NCBI GenBank assembly: GCA_034520725.1
Contig: JAXHNH010000003.1
Span: 310,001 to 374,000 of the forward strand
DNA: 64,000 nucleotides
Direction of reading: 5' to 3'
Origin: Gracilimonas sp034520725
Lineage (GTDB): Bacteria > Bacteroidota > Rhodothermia > Balneolales > Balneolaceae
Positions 1 through 9,120 of this stretch are shown here, one piece after another. The translations under genes and the position numbers were made by a program. The first letter of the stretch is position 1. Each line of letters starts with the position of its first letter. The notes under the pieces are model-generated. The model had not been told where the DNA came from. It did no database searches and saw nothing but the letters and a program-made list of their open reading frames with translations.

Positions 1-41
1 AATTCAGCATCCTTTATTCTAAATTAGAAGGTAGTTAAGGA

Positions 42-1695
42 TCATTCAATCCGTTCGAGCATGCGTAATCGTGTTGCTTCAAATTCATCTCCTGCTCTCC
101 ATGTTTGCAGATCTTCAGCATTCAGAGCTTTGAATCCCGTCAGGAAAAATAAACGGGCATCAACTTCAGCACCTGTAAGATCCCAATATTCGTTGATCTC
201 ATCATTTACGGTGTGATAGTTGGAGTCTGAAAGGCTGTCAACAGTTGCCAGGTAATTATCAGGCTTGCCAATAAATTCTCTGCCGGGATTCGGGAAAATG
301 GCAGGGATACCCACTTTAGCCAAATTAAAGTGATCTGAGCGATAGAAATAGCCTCGACTTGGATGTTGATCCGGTTTTACGGTTCGACCCTGTTTTTGAG
401 CTACTTCAACCAAAAGATCGCTTAGTGAAGAACGTCCGTATCCAACGACTACGACATCCTTGGTTTGCCCGTATACGTTCATGCCATCAAGATTAATGTT
501 GGCCGTAACTTTGCCGGGCTCAACTGTAGGATTTTCCGCCCAATACTGAGAGCCCAAGAGACCAACTTCCTCAGCGCCGACAATCACAGCCAATACACTT
601 CGTTTGATCTCAGTTTGAATGGATTTATAAGCCTCCATCATTTCCAGTAAAGCACTTACTCCGGCGGCATTGTCTGAAGCACCGTTGTTAATGGAGTCCG
701 CTTCGATCGGAGCAGTAATGCCAAGATGATCGTGGTGGGCAGTAAGTACCAGATATTCATCATTCAGATCCTCATCACTTCCTTTTATTTCTGCAATAAC
801 GTTCTTGCCCATGATCTCACGATAAGCTGCATCCATGCTTACGTTCATGCGAATTCCATTTAATGGAACCGGTTCAAAATCAGGGCTGTCAGCAGCTTCC
901 ATTAATTCGTTGAGGTTTAAGCCAGCCTCTTCAAATAACAGCTGAGATGCCTGATAGGTCATCCAGCCATTGAATTTGGTTGGTGAAGAAGAAGCATCTC
1001 CCTCTCCCTTTAAGTAAAACCGTTCACGGCTCCATCCATTAGAAACAACATTCCAACCATAGCCTGCTGTTTCATCAGTGTGAATGATGATGGCACCAAC
1101 CGCACCTAGTTCCTTGGCTTTTTCATACTTGTAATCATACCGTCCGTAATAGAGCCTGGTTTCTCCATCAAACAGCTCGGGATCATATTCAGGGTCATTG
1201 TTTTTAACAACAATGATCTTGCCTTCCACGTCAACTCCCTTGAAGTCATCCCAATTCTCTTCAGGGGCCTGAATGCCATAACCAACGTATACCAACTCAG
1301 CATTTTGTACATCAATTTGCTCAGCCTGATTTGCCGGCCATGCCATGAATTCATCAAAATATTCTACATTGAAAGGGGTGCGTCCATTAGTTGAAACAGA
1401 CATTTCAGCATTGGAGGTTTTTTGTCCCAACAAAGGGAATTCCTGTACATAAGCTTCCATCTTCAGCTCCGGGGGTAGCTCCCATTTCTTTGAACGTATT
1501 AACCAGATAGTCAACGGTCATTTCCTCACCGGCGGTGCCGGTAGATCTTCCCAGAAAATCATCACTGGCAAGGGTTTCGATGTGTCGAAGCAATGAATCC
1601 TTGTTAATGGAATTTGCAGCGTTTTGTTCAGGTGCACTTGAACACCCAAGCGCTAATATTGAGATCAGTAAGGCAATAATTGAAGCAGATTTCAT
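42..1695 (-). CDS. M28 family metallopeptidase with PA domain, secreted lipoprotein (one frameshift)
   Basis: Zinc aminopeptidase of the M28 family, probably anchored in an outer membrane or periplasmic face. The N-terminal piece (1695 to about 1450) carries a lipoprotein signal ending LALGC-SS; the rest (about 1450 to 42) carries a protease-associated insert and then the catalytic domain with TAHHDHLG, NNGASDNAAG, AEEVGLLGS and YRSDHFNL, which supply the His, Asp, Glu, Glu and His needed for two zinc ions. The two pieces overlap in different frames; removing one T near 1452 joins them (…EDGS-YVQEF…), giving about 550 residues. Family assignment is firm; substrate is unknown. The frameshift is most simply a sequence error. 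Confidence 0.88.
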
Positions 1696-1751
1696 CTGGG
1701 AAAATTTTGGTTAGAGTTTTTGATATCTGAGTGAAGATAATGTACAAAATA

Positions 1752-1787
1752 AAAAAAGCGAAAGACGGTTAGGTCTTTCGCTTTGTA
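1752..1787 (-). terminator. Rho-independent terminator of the kelch gene
   Basis: A perfect 12-bp stem (1755-1766 with 1773-1784, loop GGTTAG) lies just after the kelch gene stop. Read on the minus strand it is followed by a run of T (A-run 1748-1757 on the plus strand). It separates the kelch gene from the M28 peptidase gene, so the two are probably separate transcripts. Confidence 0.85.
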
Positions 1788-1806
1788 ATCAAAAATTCTA
1801 GTAGGT

Positions 1807-2889
1807 TCAGTCTTCAGAAGAAAGCTCTATAGAAAATTTCTGAACCTTGTTGGTCACAGTCTGATCTTTAACCATTCCGCCAATGATGTAAAATTCATTG
1901 TTAGCGTGTCCGAGGCTTCGGTGATCCATAGTTGGAGTAGGCTGTGGTCCTAATTCTACCCATTCCTGCGTGTCGAGGCGGAATCCGAAAGCAGTCGTTT
2001 CTGGAGAAGAAGGTCTCAGATTGTATCCGATACCGTTAAAGTTATAAGGGTTGCCGGATCCTCCAACAAATACGATCATCTCTACAGGTGATTCCACACC
2101 AATGGCGGCCATTCTGTAACGCGCTTCACCTGGATGCGTATTGATACGTGACCAATTGATGGAAGTATGGTTTTCACTATCGATTTCGCCTTTAATACTA
2201 CCCGGTGACATTTTGAAAAGTTGTTCACCTTCATCGACAATAACCTGAACGCCATCAGAAAGCACCATGGTGTTGCCTACAATACCGCCGGCATGGCCAA
2301 ATACAGGAGGTCCGGGATAAGGAGTGGCGTGTTCCCATGAATTCGTTTCTGTATCATACATTTGTACATTCGAAACATTATTTGTGTTATTCCAGCCACT
2401 GACCAAATATATATAACGATCCTGATAAACGAGGGATACAGCATCTTCAACAGGAAGCAACATATTAGCTACCTGCTCATAAGAATTAGTAATGGGGTCA
2501 TATTTGAAAACTTCCTGGGTTGAAACTTCTGAACCATCTTCAGCCACAGTGTAACCACCAAAAAGATAGATCTTTCCATTTACGGTTTCAGCGGTGCTTC
2601 CGAGACGACCAATTTTGTCGGGTACACCGGGAATCTCTTCCCAGATATTTTCATTGGCATTATATCGGGCAGCGAAATCACTGACATCCCTGAAGGTTTT
2701 ACCTTTCTCCAATCCTGAGAAAGTATAGATGTAGGGAGTGCCATCAACGGTTACAGAAGCAAGAGCGTTATTTGATATCTCTGTGGGCAAAGGTGCCGCT
2801 TCTTCCCATTCAAGGGAAACTTGTTTAGGTGCTTGTTGGCAAGAAACTGCCAAAATAGCTAGGGTGAATAATGTTATTAATTTTTTCAT
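1807..2889 (-). CDS. Kelch-repeat lipoprotein
   Basis: Predicted beta-propeller lipoprotein. I place the start at 2889, not at the longest ORF start (2937), because the ATG at 2889 opens a clean lipoprotein signal (MKKLITLFTLAILAVSC-QQ). The mature part shows repeated kelch blades: GKIYLFGGYT, DRYIYLVSGWN, GNTMVLSDG, EMIVFVGGSG and NEFYIIGGM, each followed by a W about 20 residues later. Propellers of this kind bind glycans or proteins; sialate mutarotase-like proteins (NanM) are one related group, but nothing here shows such a substrate. Own terminator downstream; divergent from the SDR gene, so the promoters of both lie in 2890-3004. Confidence 0.85.
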   Translation of the reverse strand: MKKLITLFTLAILAVSCQQAPKQVSLEWEEAAPLPTEISNNALASVTVDGTPYIYTFSGLEKGKTFRDVSDFAARYNANENIWEEIPGVPDKIGRLGSTAETVNGKIYLFGGYTVAEDGSEVSTQEVFKYDPITNSYEQVANMLLPVEDAVSLVYQDRYIYLVSGWNNTNNVSNVQMYDTETNSWEHATPYPGPPVFGHAGGIVGNTMVLSDGVQVIVDEGEQLFKMSPGSIKGEIDSENHTSINWSRINTHPGEARYRMAAIGVESPVEMIVFVGGSGNPYNFNGIGYNLRPSSPETTAFGFRLDTQEWVELGPQPTPTMDHRSLGHANNEFYIIGGMVKDQTVTNKVQKFSIELSSED

Positions 2890-3004
2890 TTGTATAATTA
2901 CTAAACTTATTGTCTGATTTTTATTTACCCTGAACACCTTATTATTCCGAAAAATTCGCGTTCAGAAATTGTTTATTTTCTAATTCTAAATATAAGATTT
3001 TTAT

Positions 3005-3826
3005 ATGTCCTCTTTTAAAAATAAAATAGTTTTAATAACCGGTGGCGCCAGTGGAATTGGTCTGTTGATGGGAAAGAAAGCTCTAATTCGAGGTGCGGAA
3101 AAATTAATAATTTGGGATATAAATTCTGACGGCCTGAATAGAGTTTCGGAAGAGCTGGGTTCGGAGGGATATTCAGTGTCTACCGAACTGATAGATGTAA
3201 GTGATCATGAACGTGTTCTGAAAGCAGCAGAAAAAACATTGAAAAATCATGGCCGGGTAGATATGCTTTTCAACAATGCCGGAATTGTAGCCGGTAAGCA
3301 ATTCACCGAACACTCAATGGAAAGCATTAAAATAACCATGGGTGTCAATAGCTTGGGGTTGATGTATATGGCTAAAGCCTTTTTACCGGCAATGATCGAT
3401 AATGGCTTTGGACATATCATAAATATTGCTTCGGCTGCAGGCCTTACACCTAATCCGGGAATGACGGTCTACGCAAGTAGTAAATGGGCAGCAGTTGGCT
3501 GGTCAGAATCCCTGAATCTGGAATTGGAGAGAAAGGGACATCCTGTAAAGGTTTTAACGGTCATGCCAAGCTACATCGATACCGGAATGTTTGACGGGGT
3601 TACGGCTCCATTTCTTATGCCGTTACTTGATCCTGAAAAGATCACTGATAAGATCCTGAGTGCTGTCGAAAAAGATAAAGACAGACTCAGGGAACCTTTG
3701 ATGGTTAAGCTGACTCCGTTCATCAAAGGTATATTGCCGGCAAAGGTCTACAATTTTGTTGCCGGTAAAGTATTTGGTGTATACCGATCCATGGATACAT
3801 TTAAAGGAAGAGGATCAGATCAGTGA
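3005..3826 (+). CDS. Short-chain dehydrogenase/reductase (SDR)
   Basis: Classical NAD(P)-dependent SDR of 273 residues. The Rossmann motif TGGASGIG is at residues 12-19, NNAG near 92, the catalytic Ser in the IASAAG strand and YASSK (Tyr-x-x-x-Lys) near 155. The C-terminal part is longer than in FabG-type enzymes, as in the group that acts on lipid-like alcohols. First gene of a tight operon: its stop overlaps the GTG start of the aldehyde dehydrogenase. An alcohol made into an aldehyde here and then an acid by the next enzyme is a reasonable inference, not shown. Confidence 0.92.
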   Translation: MSSFKNKIVLITGGASGIGLLMGKKALIRGAEKLIIWDINSDGLNRVSEELGSEGYSVSTELIDVSDHERVLKAAEKTLKNHGRVDMLFNNAGIVAGKQFTEHSMESIKITMGVNSLGLMYMAKAFLPAMIDNGFGHIINIASAAGLTPNPGMTVYASSKWAAVGWSESLNLELERKGHPVKVLTVMPSYIDTGMFDGVTAPFLMPLLDPEKITDKILSAVEKDKDRLREPLMVKLTPFIKGILPAKVYNFVAGKVFGVYRSMDTFKGRGSDQ

Positions 3827-5193
3827 AAAGTGCAAAAAAACTACTTGATAAACAGCGAACCTATTTCAGATCAGGGGCAACCAGGCCGATCTCATTCAGG
3901 ATCCATCAGTTGGAAACATTAAAAAAAATCCTTAACGAGCATGAAGAGGAGCTAACAGCTGCTGTTTACAAAGATTTTAAGAAGCCCGAATTAGAAGCTT
4001 ATGCCACTGAGATCGGAATCCTTCACGATGAGATCTCATACACGATAAAAAAATTAAGGAAATGGGTTAAGCCAAATAAAGTGCCCGGTACGCTGATCAA
4101 CTTCCCATCCTCCAATTACACTATAGCTGAGCCATACGGATCAGTGCTTATAGTAGCACCCTGGAATTATCCCATTCAGCTGGCTTTGTTGCCTATGGTT
4201 GGGGCAATAGCTGCCGGCAACACAGTTGTCATCAAGCCATCAGAACTATCACCTAATACCTCGACTGTTCTGAAGAAAATTGCGGACGCCTGGTTCAAAG
4301 AAGAATTTGTTGCGGTAGTTGAGGGTGGAGTTGAAGTAAATCAAGACCTGCTTGCTCAGGATTTCGACTACATTTTCTTCACCGGTAGTACCCGTGTAGG
4401 TAAGATCGTGATGGAGGCAGCATCGAAGCATTTAACACCTGTAACTCTGGAGCTTGGCGGTAAAAGTCCCTGTATTGTGGATGGTACCGCAAAAATTAAG
4501 ACAGCTGCGAAAAGAATTGCCTGGGGTAAATTTTTGAATGCAGGGCAAACCTGTGTGGCACCTGATTACGTGCTGGTTCATAGCAGTGTGAAAGAAAACT
4601 TGCTGCAGGAGCTAAAAAAGACGATTAAAAATTTTTACGGAGTAAATCCGAAACTGAGTCCGGATTATGCACGGATCATAAATCAGGATCATTTTCAGCG
4701 ATTAAGTACATATCTCGAGGACGGTGAGATTTATTCCGGAGGCAGATATGATGAAGAGGAATATTACCTTGAGCCGACGATCCTCACAGATATCAAAAAT
4801 GAGTCTGCTGTAATGGAGGAGGAGATCTTTGGACCCATTTTACCGGTCATCGAGTTTGACACCATTGCTGATGCCATCCATCTTGTAAACTCCAGGCCAA
4901 AGCCCCTGGCACTTTATTTATTCACTGAAAACAGTACCACAGAAAGACTAGTATTAAAAGAGTGTTCTTTTGGAGGTGGAGCCGTGAATGATGTGGTTGC
5001 TCATCTGGGCAATCATCATCTGCCGTTTGGTGGAGTGGGAAACAGTGGAATGGGAGTTTATCACGGGAAGTCCAGTTTTAATACATTTTCTCATACCAAA
5101 AGTATTATGCGTAAGCCTACATGGCTTGATATTCCGTTTCGATACGCACCCTATAAAGGAAAACTAAAATGGATAAGGAAGATCCTGAAATGA
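3823..5193 (+). CDS. Aldehyde dehydrogenase, ALDH3-like (fatty aldehyde type)
   Basis: NAD(P)-dependent oxidation of aldehydes to acids. At 456 residues it has the short form of the class 3/fatty aldehyde family. Visible motifs: PWNYP, FTGSTRVGK, the catalytic Glu in LELGGKSP and the catalytic Cys in NAGQTCVAPDY. Translation starts at GTG (3823) within the sequence GTGA, overlapping the SDR stop, with AAGGAAGAGG at 3805-3814 as ribosome binding site. Its own stop overlaps the next start as ATGA. The coupling suggests a joint pathway for lipid-derived aldehydes. Confidence 0.93.
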   Translation: MKSAKKLLDKQRTYFRSGATRPISFRIHQLETLKKILNEHEEELTAAVYKDFKKPELEAYATEIGILHDEISYTIKKLRKWVKPNKVPGTLINFPSSNYTIAEPYGSVLIVAPWNYPIQLALLPMVGAIAAGNTVVIKPSELSPNTSTVLKKIADAWFKEEFVAVVEGGVEVNQDLLAQDFDYIFFTGSTRVGKIVMEAASKHLTPVTLELGGKSPCIVDGTAKIKTAAKRIAWGKFLNAGQTCVAPDYVLVHSSVKENLLQELKKTIKNFYGVNPKLSPDYARIINQDHFQRLSTYLEDGEIYSGGRYDEEEYYLEPTILTDIKNESAVMEEEIFGPILPVIEFDTIADAIHLVNSRPKPLALYLFTENSTTERLVLKECSFGGGAVNDVVAHLGNHHLPFGGVGNSGMGVYHGKSSFNTFSHTKSIMRKPTWLDIPFRYAPYKGKLKWIRKILK

Positions 5194-6188
5194 GTACAGA
5201 TACATTTAAAGCATTTTATGTAAACGAAACAGATGAAGGGGAATTTTACTCTGAAATTAGGCAGGTACCGTTTTCCTTTTTGCCGAAGCATGAGGTTTTG
5301 ATCAGAGTGAGATACTCCTCACTGAACTATAAAGATGGTCTTTCCGCCAGTGGCAATAAAGGGGTAACGAGAACCTATCCGCATATTCCCGGAATTGATG
5401 CTTCGGGTGTTGTGGCAGAAGATAAATCAGGCACCTTCAAAAAAGGGGATAAAGTAATTGTTACAGGTCGGGATCTGGGGTCTAATACCTCAGGTGGGTT
5501 TGGCGAGTATATCTCTGTTCCGGCAGACTGGGTGGTTAAATTACCGGAGGGACTGACTCTGGAAACCGCCATGTTTTTTGGAACGGCCGGTTTTACGGCT
5601 ATGTATGGAGTAAAGAGACTTCAGCGTGAATTGATCGAGCCCGGTGAAGGAAAGGTTTTAGTGACTGGGGCAACGGGTGGTGTTGGTTCATTATCCACTC
5701 TGTTTCTATCTGAACTTGGGTATAATGTGGTGGCAGCCACCGGAAAGATGAATGAGGAATCCTTTCTGAAATTACTGGGAGCCAAAGAAGTCATTAATAG
5801 AGAACAAGTAACTAATGTCGGCCACAGTTTAATGCTGAGCAGAAAATGGAATGGAGCGATAGAAACTGTGGGTGGATCCATGCTGGATGCGGTGATCAGG
5901 CAGACTAATCATGATGGGGCTGTTGCCTGTTGCGGAAATATTCTTGGCCATGATCTGAATACCAATATTTTTCCCTTCATACTGCGTGGAGTCAGTTTAC
6001 TTGGCATTGATTCGGCGATCTGTAAAATGCCAATGCGCCTGAAGATCTGGAATACCATATCAAAGATCGATGTATCCAAACTACCAAACCGGTTTATTAC
6101 GACGGTTCATCTCGAAGGATTGCAAAATGAGGTTGAGAGAATTCTAAAAGGTGGGCAGGTTGGAAGAGTTCTTGTGATTCACGATTAA
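5190..6188 (+). CDS. YhdH/AcuI-family quinone oxidoreductase (acrylyl-CoA reductase-like)
   Basis: NADPH-dependent medium-chain reductase without zinc ligands. SSLNYKDGLSASGNKGV and HIPGIDASGVV are typical of the YhdH/AcuI subfamily, and VTGATGGVG is the cofactor loop. E. coli YhdH reduces acrylyl-CoA; the substrate here is unknown. I choose ATG 5190 over the upstream ATG at 5169 because it forms an ATGA overlap with the aldehyde dehydrogenase stop and has GGATAAGGAAG in front. Last gene of the operon, followed by a hairpin. Confidence 0.9.
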   Translation: MSTDTFKAFYVNETDEGEFYSEIRQVPFSFLPKHEVLIRVRYSSLNYKDGLSASGNKGVTRTYPHIPGIDASGVVAEDKSGTFKKGDKVIVTGRDLGSNTSGGFGEYISVPADWVVKLPEGLTLETAMFFGTAGFTAMYGVKRLQRELIEPGEGKVLVTGATGGVGSLSTLFLSELGYNVVAATGKMNEESFLKLLGAKEVINREQVTNVGHSLMLSRKWNGAIETVGGSMLDAVIRQTNHDGAVACCGNILGHDLNTNIFPFILRGVSLLGIDSAICKMPMRLKIWNTISKIDVSKLPNRFITTVHLEGLQNEVERILKGGQVGRVLVIHD

Positions 6189-6193
6189 AAGAA

Positions 6194-6219
6194 AAGCCCG
6201 CTGAGTTAACAGCGGGCTT
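6194..6219 (+). terminator. Hairpin terminator after the oxidoreductase operon
   Basis: Perfect 10-bp GC-rich stem (AAGCCCGCTG with CAGCGGGCTT) five bases after the stop. The following T-run is weak on the plus strand and there is an A-rich tract on the upstream side, so it could also serve the minus strand. Confidence 0.65.
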
Positions 6220-6287
6220 AGATAATCACAAAACAGCGGTCAAACTGCATTGTGGAAGTTATGGGTATTTAATAAAGAAAATTCTTT

Positions 6288-6686
6288 TCAAGCTACTTTT
6301 TGGGCAACGTTGGCCAATTCCGAAGCCTTGTTTAATGGGATCGATAATTCCTGAACCGTTACCGGTTTTAAAAGGAAGTCTATATAATCAGTACTCTGTG
6401 CATTCTTTAGAACTGAAGGAGAACGGTCACCGGATAAAAATATCACCGGGATATCCATGAATTTTTCCCGAATCATTTTTACGGTTTGAATACCATTCAG
6501 TTGTCCGGCCAATTGTACATCTATAAGTAAGATCTCGGGATTAAGTTCCTGAATTTTTTCCAGGGTCTCTTCTCCACTCACTGCTTTACCGATCACTTCA
6601 TATCCCAGACGTTCAACCATTTTCTGTTCCACTACTGATAATAGCGGATCGTCTTCAACAATCATTACTTTTTTAAATGGTCCCAT
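6288..6686 (-). CDS. Receiver-only response regulator (CheY-like)
   Basis: Single phosphoacceptor domain of 132 residues. Acidic pocket E11-D12-D13, phosphoacceptor D56 (LLIDVQLAG), Ser85 in the Thr/Ser position, Lys107 in the KPV motif. There is no output domain, so it must act by protein contact, as CheY or Spo0F do. No histidine kinase is encoded nearby, so its partner is elsewhere. It stands alone, convergent with the oxidoreductase operon. Confidence 0.9.
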   Translation of the reverse strand: MGPFKKVMIVEDDPLLSVVEQKMVERLGYEVIGKAVSGEETLEKIQELNPEILLIDVQLAGQLNGIQTVKMIREKFMDIPVIFLSGDRSPSVLKNAQSTDYIDFLLKPVTVQELSIPLNKASELANVAQKVA

Positions 6687-6837
6687 AATAAGCCTCTAGT
6701 ATTAAAATTTTCTAATGTTAATATATTAGAAGTTTTTAATAAAAGCAACGAAGGCGTGAAATATCTTTTTAAAAGCTGAGTTAAGTTATTGTAGATCAAT
6801 AGGTAATTGTACGTAGAAAGGCTTGCTTCGAGGAACC

Positions 6838-7581
6838 TTAGAGGCTGGTTCTCCACTCATTGAGAGCCTTGAATGATGGAGCCATCCTGGAGCCATACCA
6901 ACTGAACCATTCTCCGTTTACTAATTCTATTTTCGAGTCCGGGAAGTGCTCTTTGATCTCTTTGATATGCTTTTCTTTGAAGGGATAGGGTTCACTGCTT
7001 AGTAAAATAAGTTCCGGGGATAGTTCGGATAGTTCCTGAAGATCTGTATTGGGATATCTCGTGTGGTCTTTAAAAATATTGATCAGTCCATACTTACCCA
7101 TTACATCATGTATGTAGGTATCATTACCAACTGTCTTCCATGGGTCTTTCCAGATCAAATATGCGGTGTTTAATCTTTTTGATTTAGGGCGTTCATTTAG
7201 AACCGCAGATATTTGAGAGGTGATCTTTTGGGCTGATTCTGAACGTCTCGTTCTCCTGCCTATCCGGTTTATTTCGACTAAAGCATCTTCAACTGTGCTT
7301 ATTTCAGTGACCATGATCTCAGCGTGCGATTGCAGAGCAAGAATATCCTCTTCCCTGTTTTCCTCTTTATTCGCTATGATAAGGTCAGGTTTGAGTTCTG
7401 TTATTTTATCAATGTTAGGATTCTTGGTCCCACCAATGATCTCTATGTCTTGAACGATGTTTTCAGGATGAATACAAAATCGGGTTCGACCAATAAGTTG
7501 CTTTTTAAGGTCCAATTCGATCAACAATTCAGTAAGACTTGGTACGAGTGAGATAATTTTATTATATGGCAGTTCAGGCAT
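6838..7581 (-). CDS. Cobalamin/siderophore-type periplasmic binding fold protein (BtuF-like)
   Basis: 247-residue helical-backbone metal receptor fold: ISLVPSLTELLIELDL, GTKNPNIDKITELKPDLIIANKEEN and the closing WFSWYGSRM are characteristic of the BtuF/vitamin B12-binding class. Unusually, no signal peptide is visible: the protein starts MPELPYNKI and goes straight into the first strand. It may therefore be a cytoplasmic homologue, or the start could be wrong. It overlaps the kinase-like gene upstream by 8 bases and no ABC permease or ATPase is adjacent. Confidence 0.78.
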   Translation of the reverse strand: MPELPYNKIISLVPSLTELLIELDLKKQLIGRTRFCIHPENIVQDIEIIGGTKNPNIDKITELKPDLIIANKEENREEDILALQSHAEIMVTEISTVEDALVEINRIGRRTRRSESAQKITSQISAVLNERPKSKRLNTAYLIWKDPWKTVGNDTYIHDVMGKYGLINIFKDHTRYPNTDLQELSELSPELILLSSEPYPFKEKHIKEIKEHFPDSKIELVNGEWFSWYGSRMAPSFKALNEWRTSL

Positions 7582-8434
7582 AATGATGAATTATTTGTTC
7601 TGCCTGACGGGAATAGCTTCCCCCAAACAGGTTAGCATGGACAAGTATAGGATAAAGATTGCATAGCTTAATTCTGTCCTCAAATCCTTCTTCTACAGGA
7701 TATTCTTCATTATATCCATCGTAGAAATCACCAGAGAATCCTCCAAAAAGACGGGTCATGCTGAGGTCCATCTCTCTGTGGCCATAATATACAGCCGGGT
7801 CAAATATGGATGCGTTGCCATTGTTGTCGAACATATAATTACCGCTCCAAAGATCACCATGTAAAAGAGCCGGTTTTTCTTGAGGAAAAATATGTCCGAG
7901 TTTACCGTAGAGTTTCTGAATTGATCCAAATAAAGAGCGTTCTATCTTATCATTTTCTATCGCCAATTGAATCTGGGGTTCAATACGCTCAATGGCAAAG
8001 AAGTCACTCCAATTGGAGTGTTTGGTATTTGATTGATGAAGTTTGCCAATAAAATTGTCATGATCCAGGCCAAAATAATCGGAAGTATTCTTGTGCAGAA
8101 GAGCAAGTTGGCGGCCAAATTGAAATGACGAATGTTTACTCTTTGATCCTTCATTCACCCACTCCATGATCAGGAAGGATTCGCCAAAAGTGACAGTATT
8201 GGGTATATGTAAACCTGATTCAGCCTCAGAAAGGATCTTCAATCCCTTAGCTTCCTTTGAAAACATGGTAGGGTCAGCGTTTACATTCCATTTGATAAAG
8301 TAATTGACTCCATTATCTAAAGTGATCTGAGCAGCGTTATTAATGTCACCCCCATGAACAGATTTTAGATCAGCTATATCAGCATCGAAGTGTCCTTTAA
8401 CTTTTTTATTTATGGATTCAGGTAACATAATCAA
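7574..8434 (-). CDS. Fructosamine kinase family protein
   Basis: Small-molecule kinase of the fructosamine-3-kinase/APH fold, which phosphorylates sugar adducts on proteins (deglycation) in characterised members. Visible: VHGGDINNAAQI at the N-terminus, LLHGDLWSGNYMF (catalytic HGDxxxxN) and IFDPAVYYGHREMDLSM (metal-binding DP). 286 residues is the normal size. Two ATGs (8434, 8428) are possible; both overlap the phosphatase stop. Pairing with a low-molecular-weight phosphatase is common in this family and fits repair of glycated proteins. Confidence 0.88.
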   Translation of the reverse strand: MIMLPESINKKVKGHFDADIADLKSVHGGDINNAAQITLDNGVNYFIKWNVNADPTMFSKEAKGLKILSEAESGLHIPNTVTFGESFLIMEWVNEGSKSKHSSFQFGRQLALLHKNTSDYFGLDHDNFIGKLHQSNTKHSNWSDFFAIERIEPQIQLAIENDKIERSLFGSIQKLYGKLGHIFPQEKPALLHGDLWSGNYMFDNNGNASIFDPAVYYGHREMDLSMTRLFGGFSGDFYDGYNEEYPVEEGFEDRIKLCNLYPILVHANLFGGSYSRQAEQIIHHYA

Positions 8435-8931
8435 TCTTCGATATGTGCTTTTAGTTCGTTTAGCAAGGTCTCTGAACTTCGTTCCAGGACATTGAATACG
8501 TTTTTAAATCCGTCCAAGCCCCCATAATAGGGATCTGGAACATCTTTCATACCAGGATTGGGATCATATTCGCGCATCATTTTAACCTTATGTCCATATT
8601 TGTTTTTGGTATCCAGGTCCAGAATATTTCTGTGATTCTCAGAATCCATTGCCAGAATAAGATCGAACTCTTCAAGGTCTGCATATTCAAATTTGCGTGC
8701 CTTGGAAGGCAAATGAATCCCTCGTTTGTTAGCGGTTGCCTGACTTTTACTATTGGCAGATTCACCGACATGGTAAGCCGCAGTTCCTGCTGAATCGATA
8801 TAAAAGTAATTCTGTAATCCTTCTTCTTTCACTTTATGCAGAAAAATACCTTCAGCCGTGGGGCTTCTGCATATATTGCCTAGGCAAACGAACACGAGTT
8901 TAAAGGGGTCTTCTTGAGTAATAGGTCTCAT
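8431..8931 (-). CDS. Low-molecular-weight protein-tyrosine phosphatase
   Basis: Phosphatase with the P-loop C16-L-G-N-I-C-R22 followed by SPTAE, and the general-acid loop DPYYGG with D133. 166 residues, the usual length. Targets may be phosphotyrosine proteins, or phosphorylated small molecules from the neighbouring kinase-like enzyme with which its stop overlaps. First gene of the three-gene minus-strand operon; divergent from ileS across 190 bp. Confidence 0.93.
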   Translation of the reverse strand: MRPITQEDPFKLVFVCLGNICRSPTAEGIFLHKVKEEGLQNYFYIDSAGTAAYHVGESANSKSQATANKRGIHLPSKARKFEYADLEEFDLILAMDSENHRNILDLDTKNKYGHKVKMMREYDPNPGMKDVPDPYYGGLDGFKNVFNVLERSSETLLNELKAHIED

Positions 8932-9078
8932 TATTTATCAAAATAGGTTTGTGAATGAATAGTGCTCAAAAGTTAAGGGTTATAAAATTAGCAGTCATAT
9001 TTAATAAGGGAAACTGTCTGCAGTTGAGTTCCGGATATTTTTCATGGAAGTAAGTACAGGCTTTTCAATCATATTTTG

Positions 9079-9086
9079 TATATTTG
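9079..9086 (+). promoter_or_regulatory. Possible Bacteroidota -7 box upstream of ileS
   Basis: TATATTTG matches the TAnnTTTG -7 consensus and lies 35 bases before the ileS start. No good TTTG -33 box is seen at the expected spacing, so this is a weak call. Confidence 0.35.
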
Positions 9087-9120
9087 AGGCTTAAAACGAT
9101 ACGCCTGAACTAAGTTTTTT

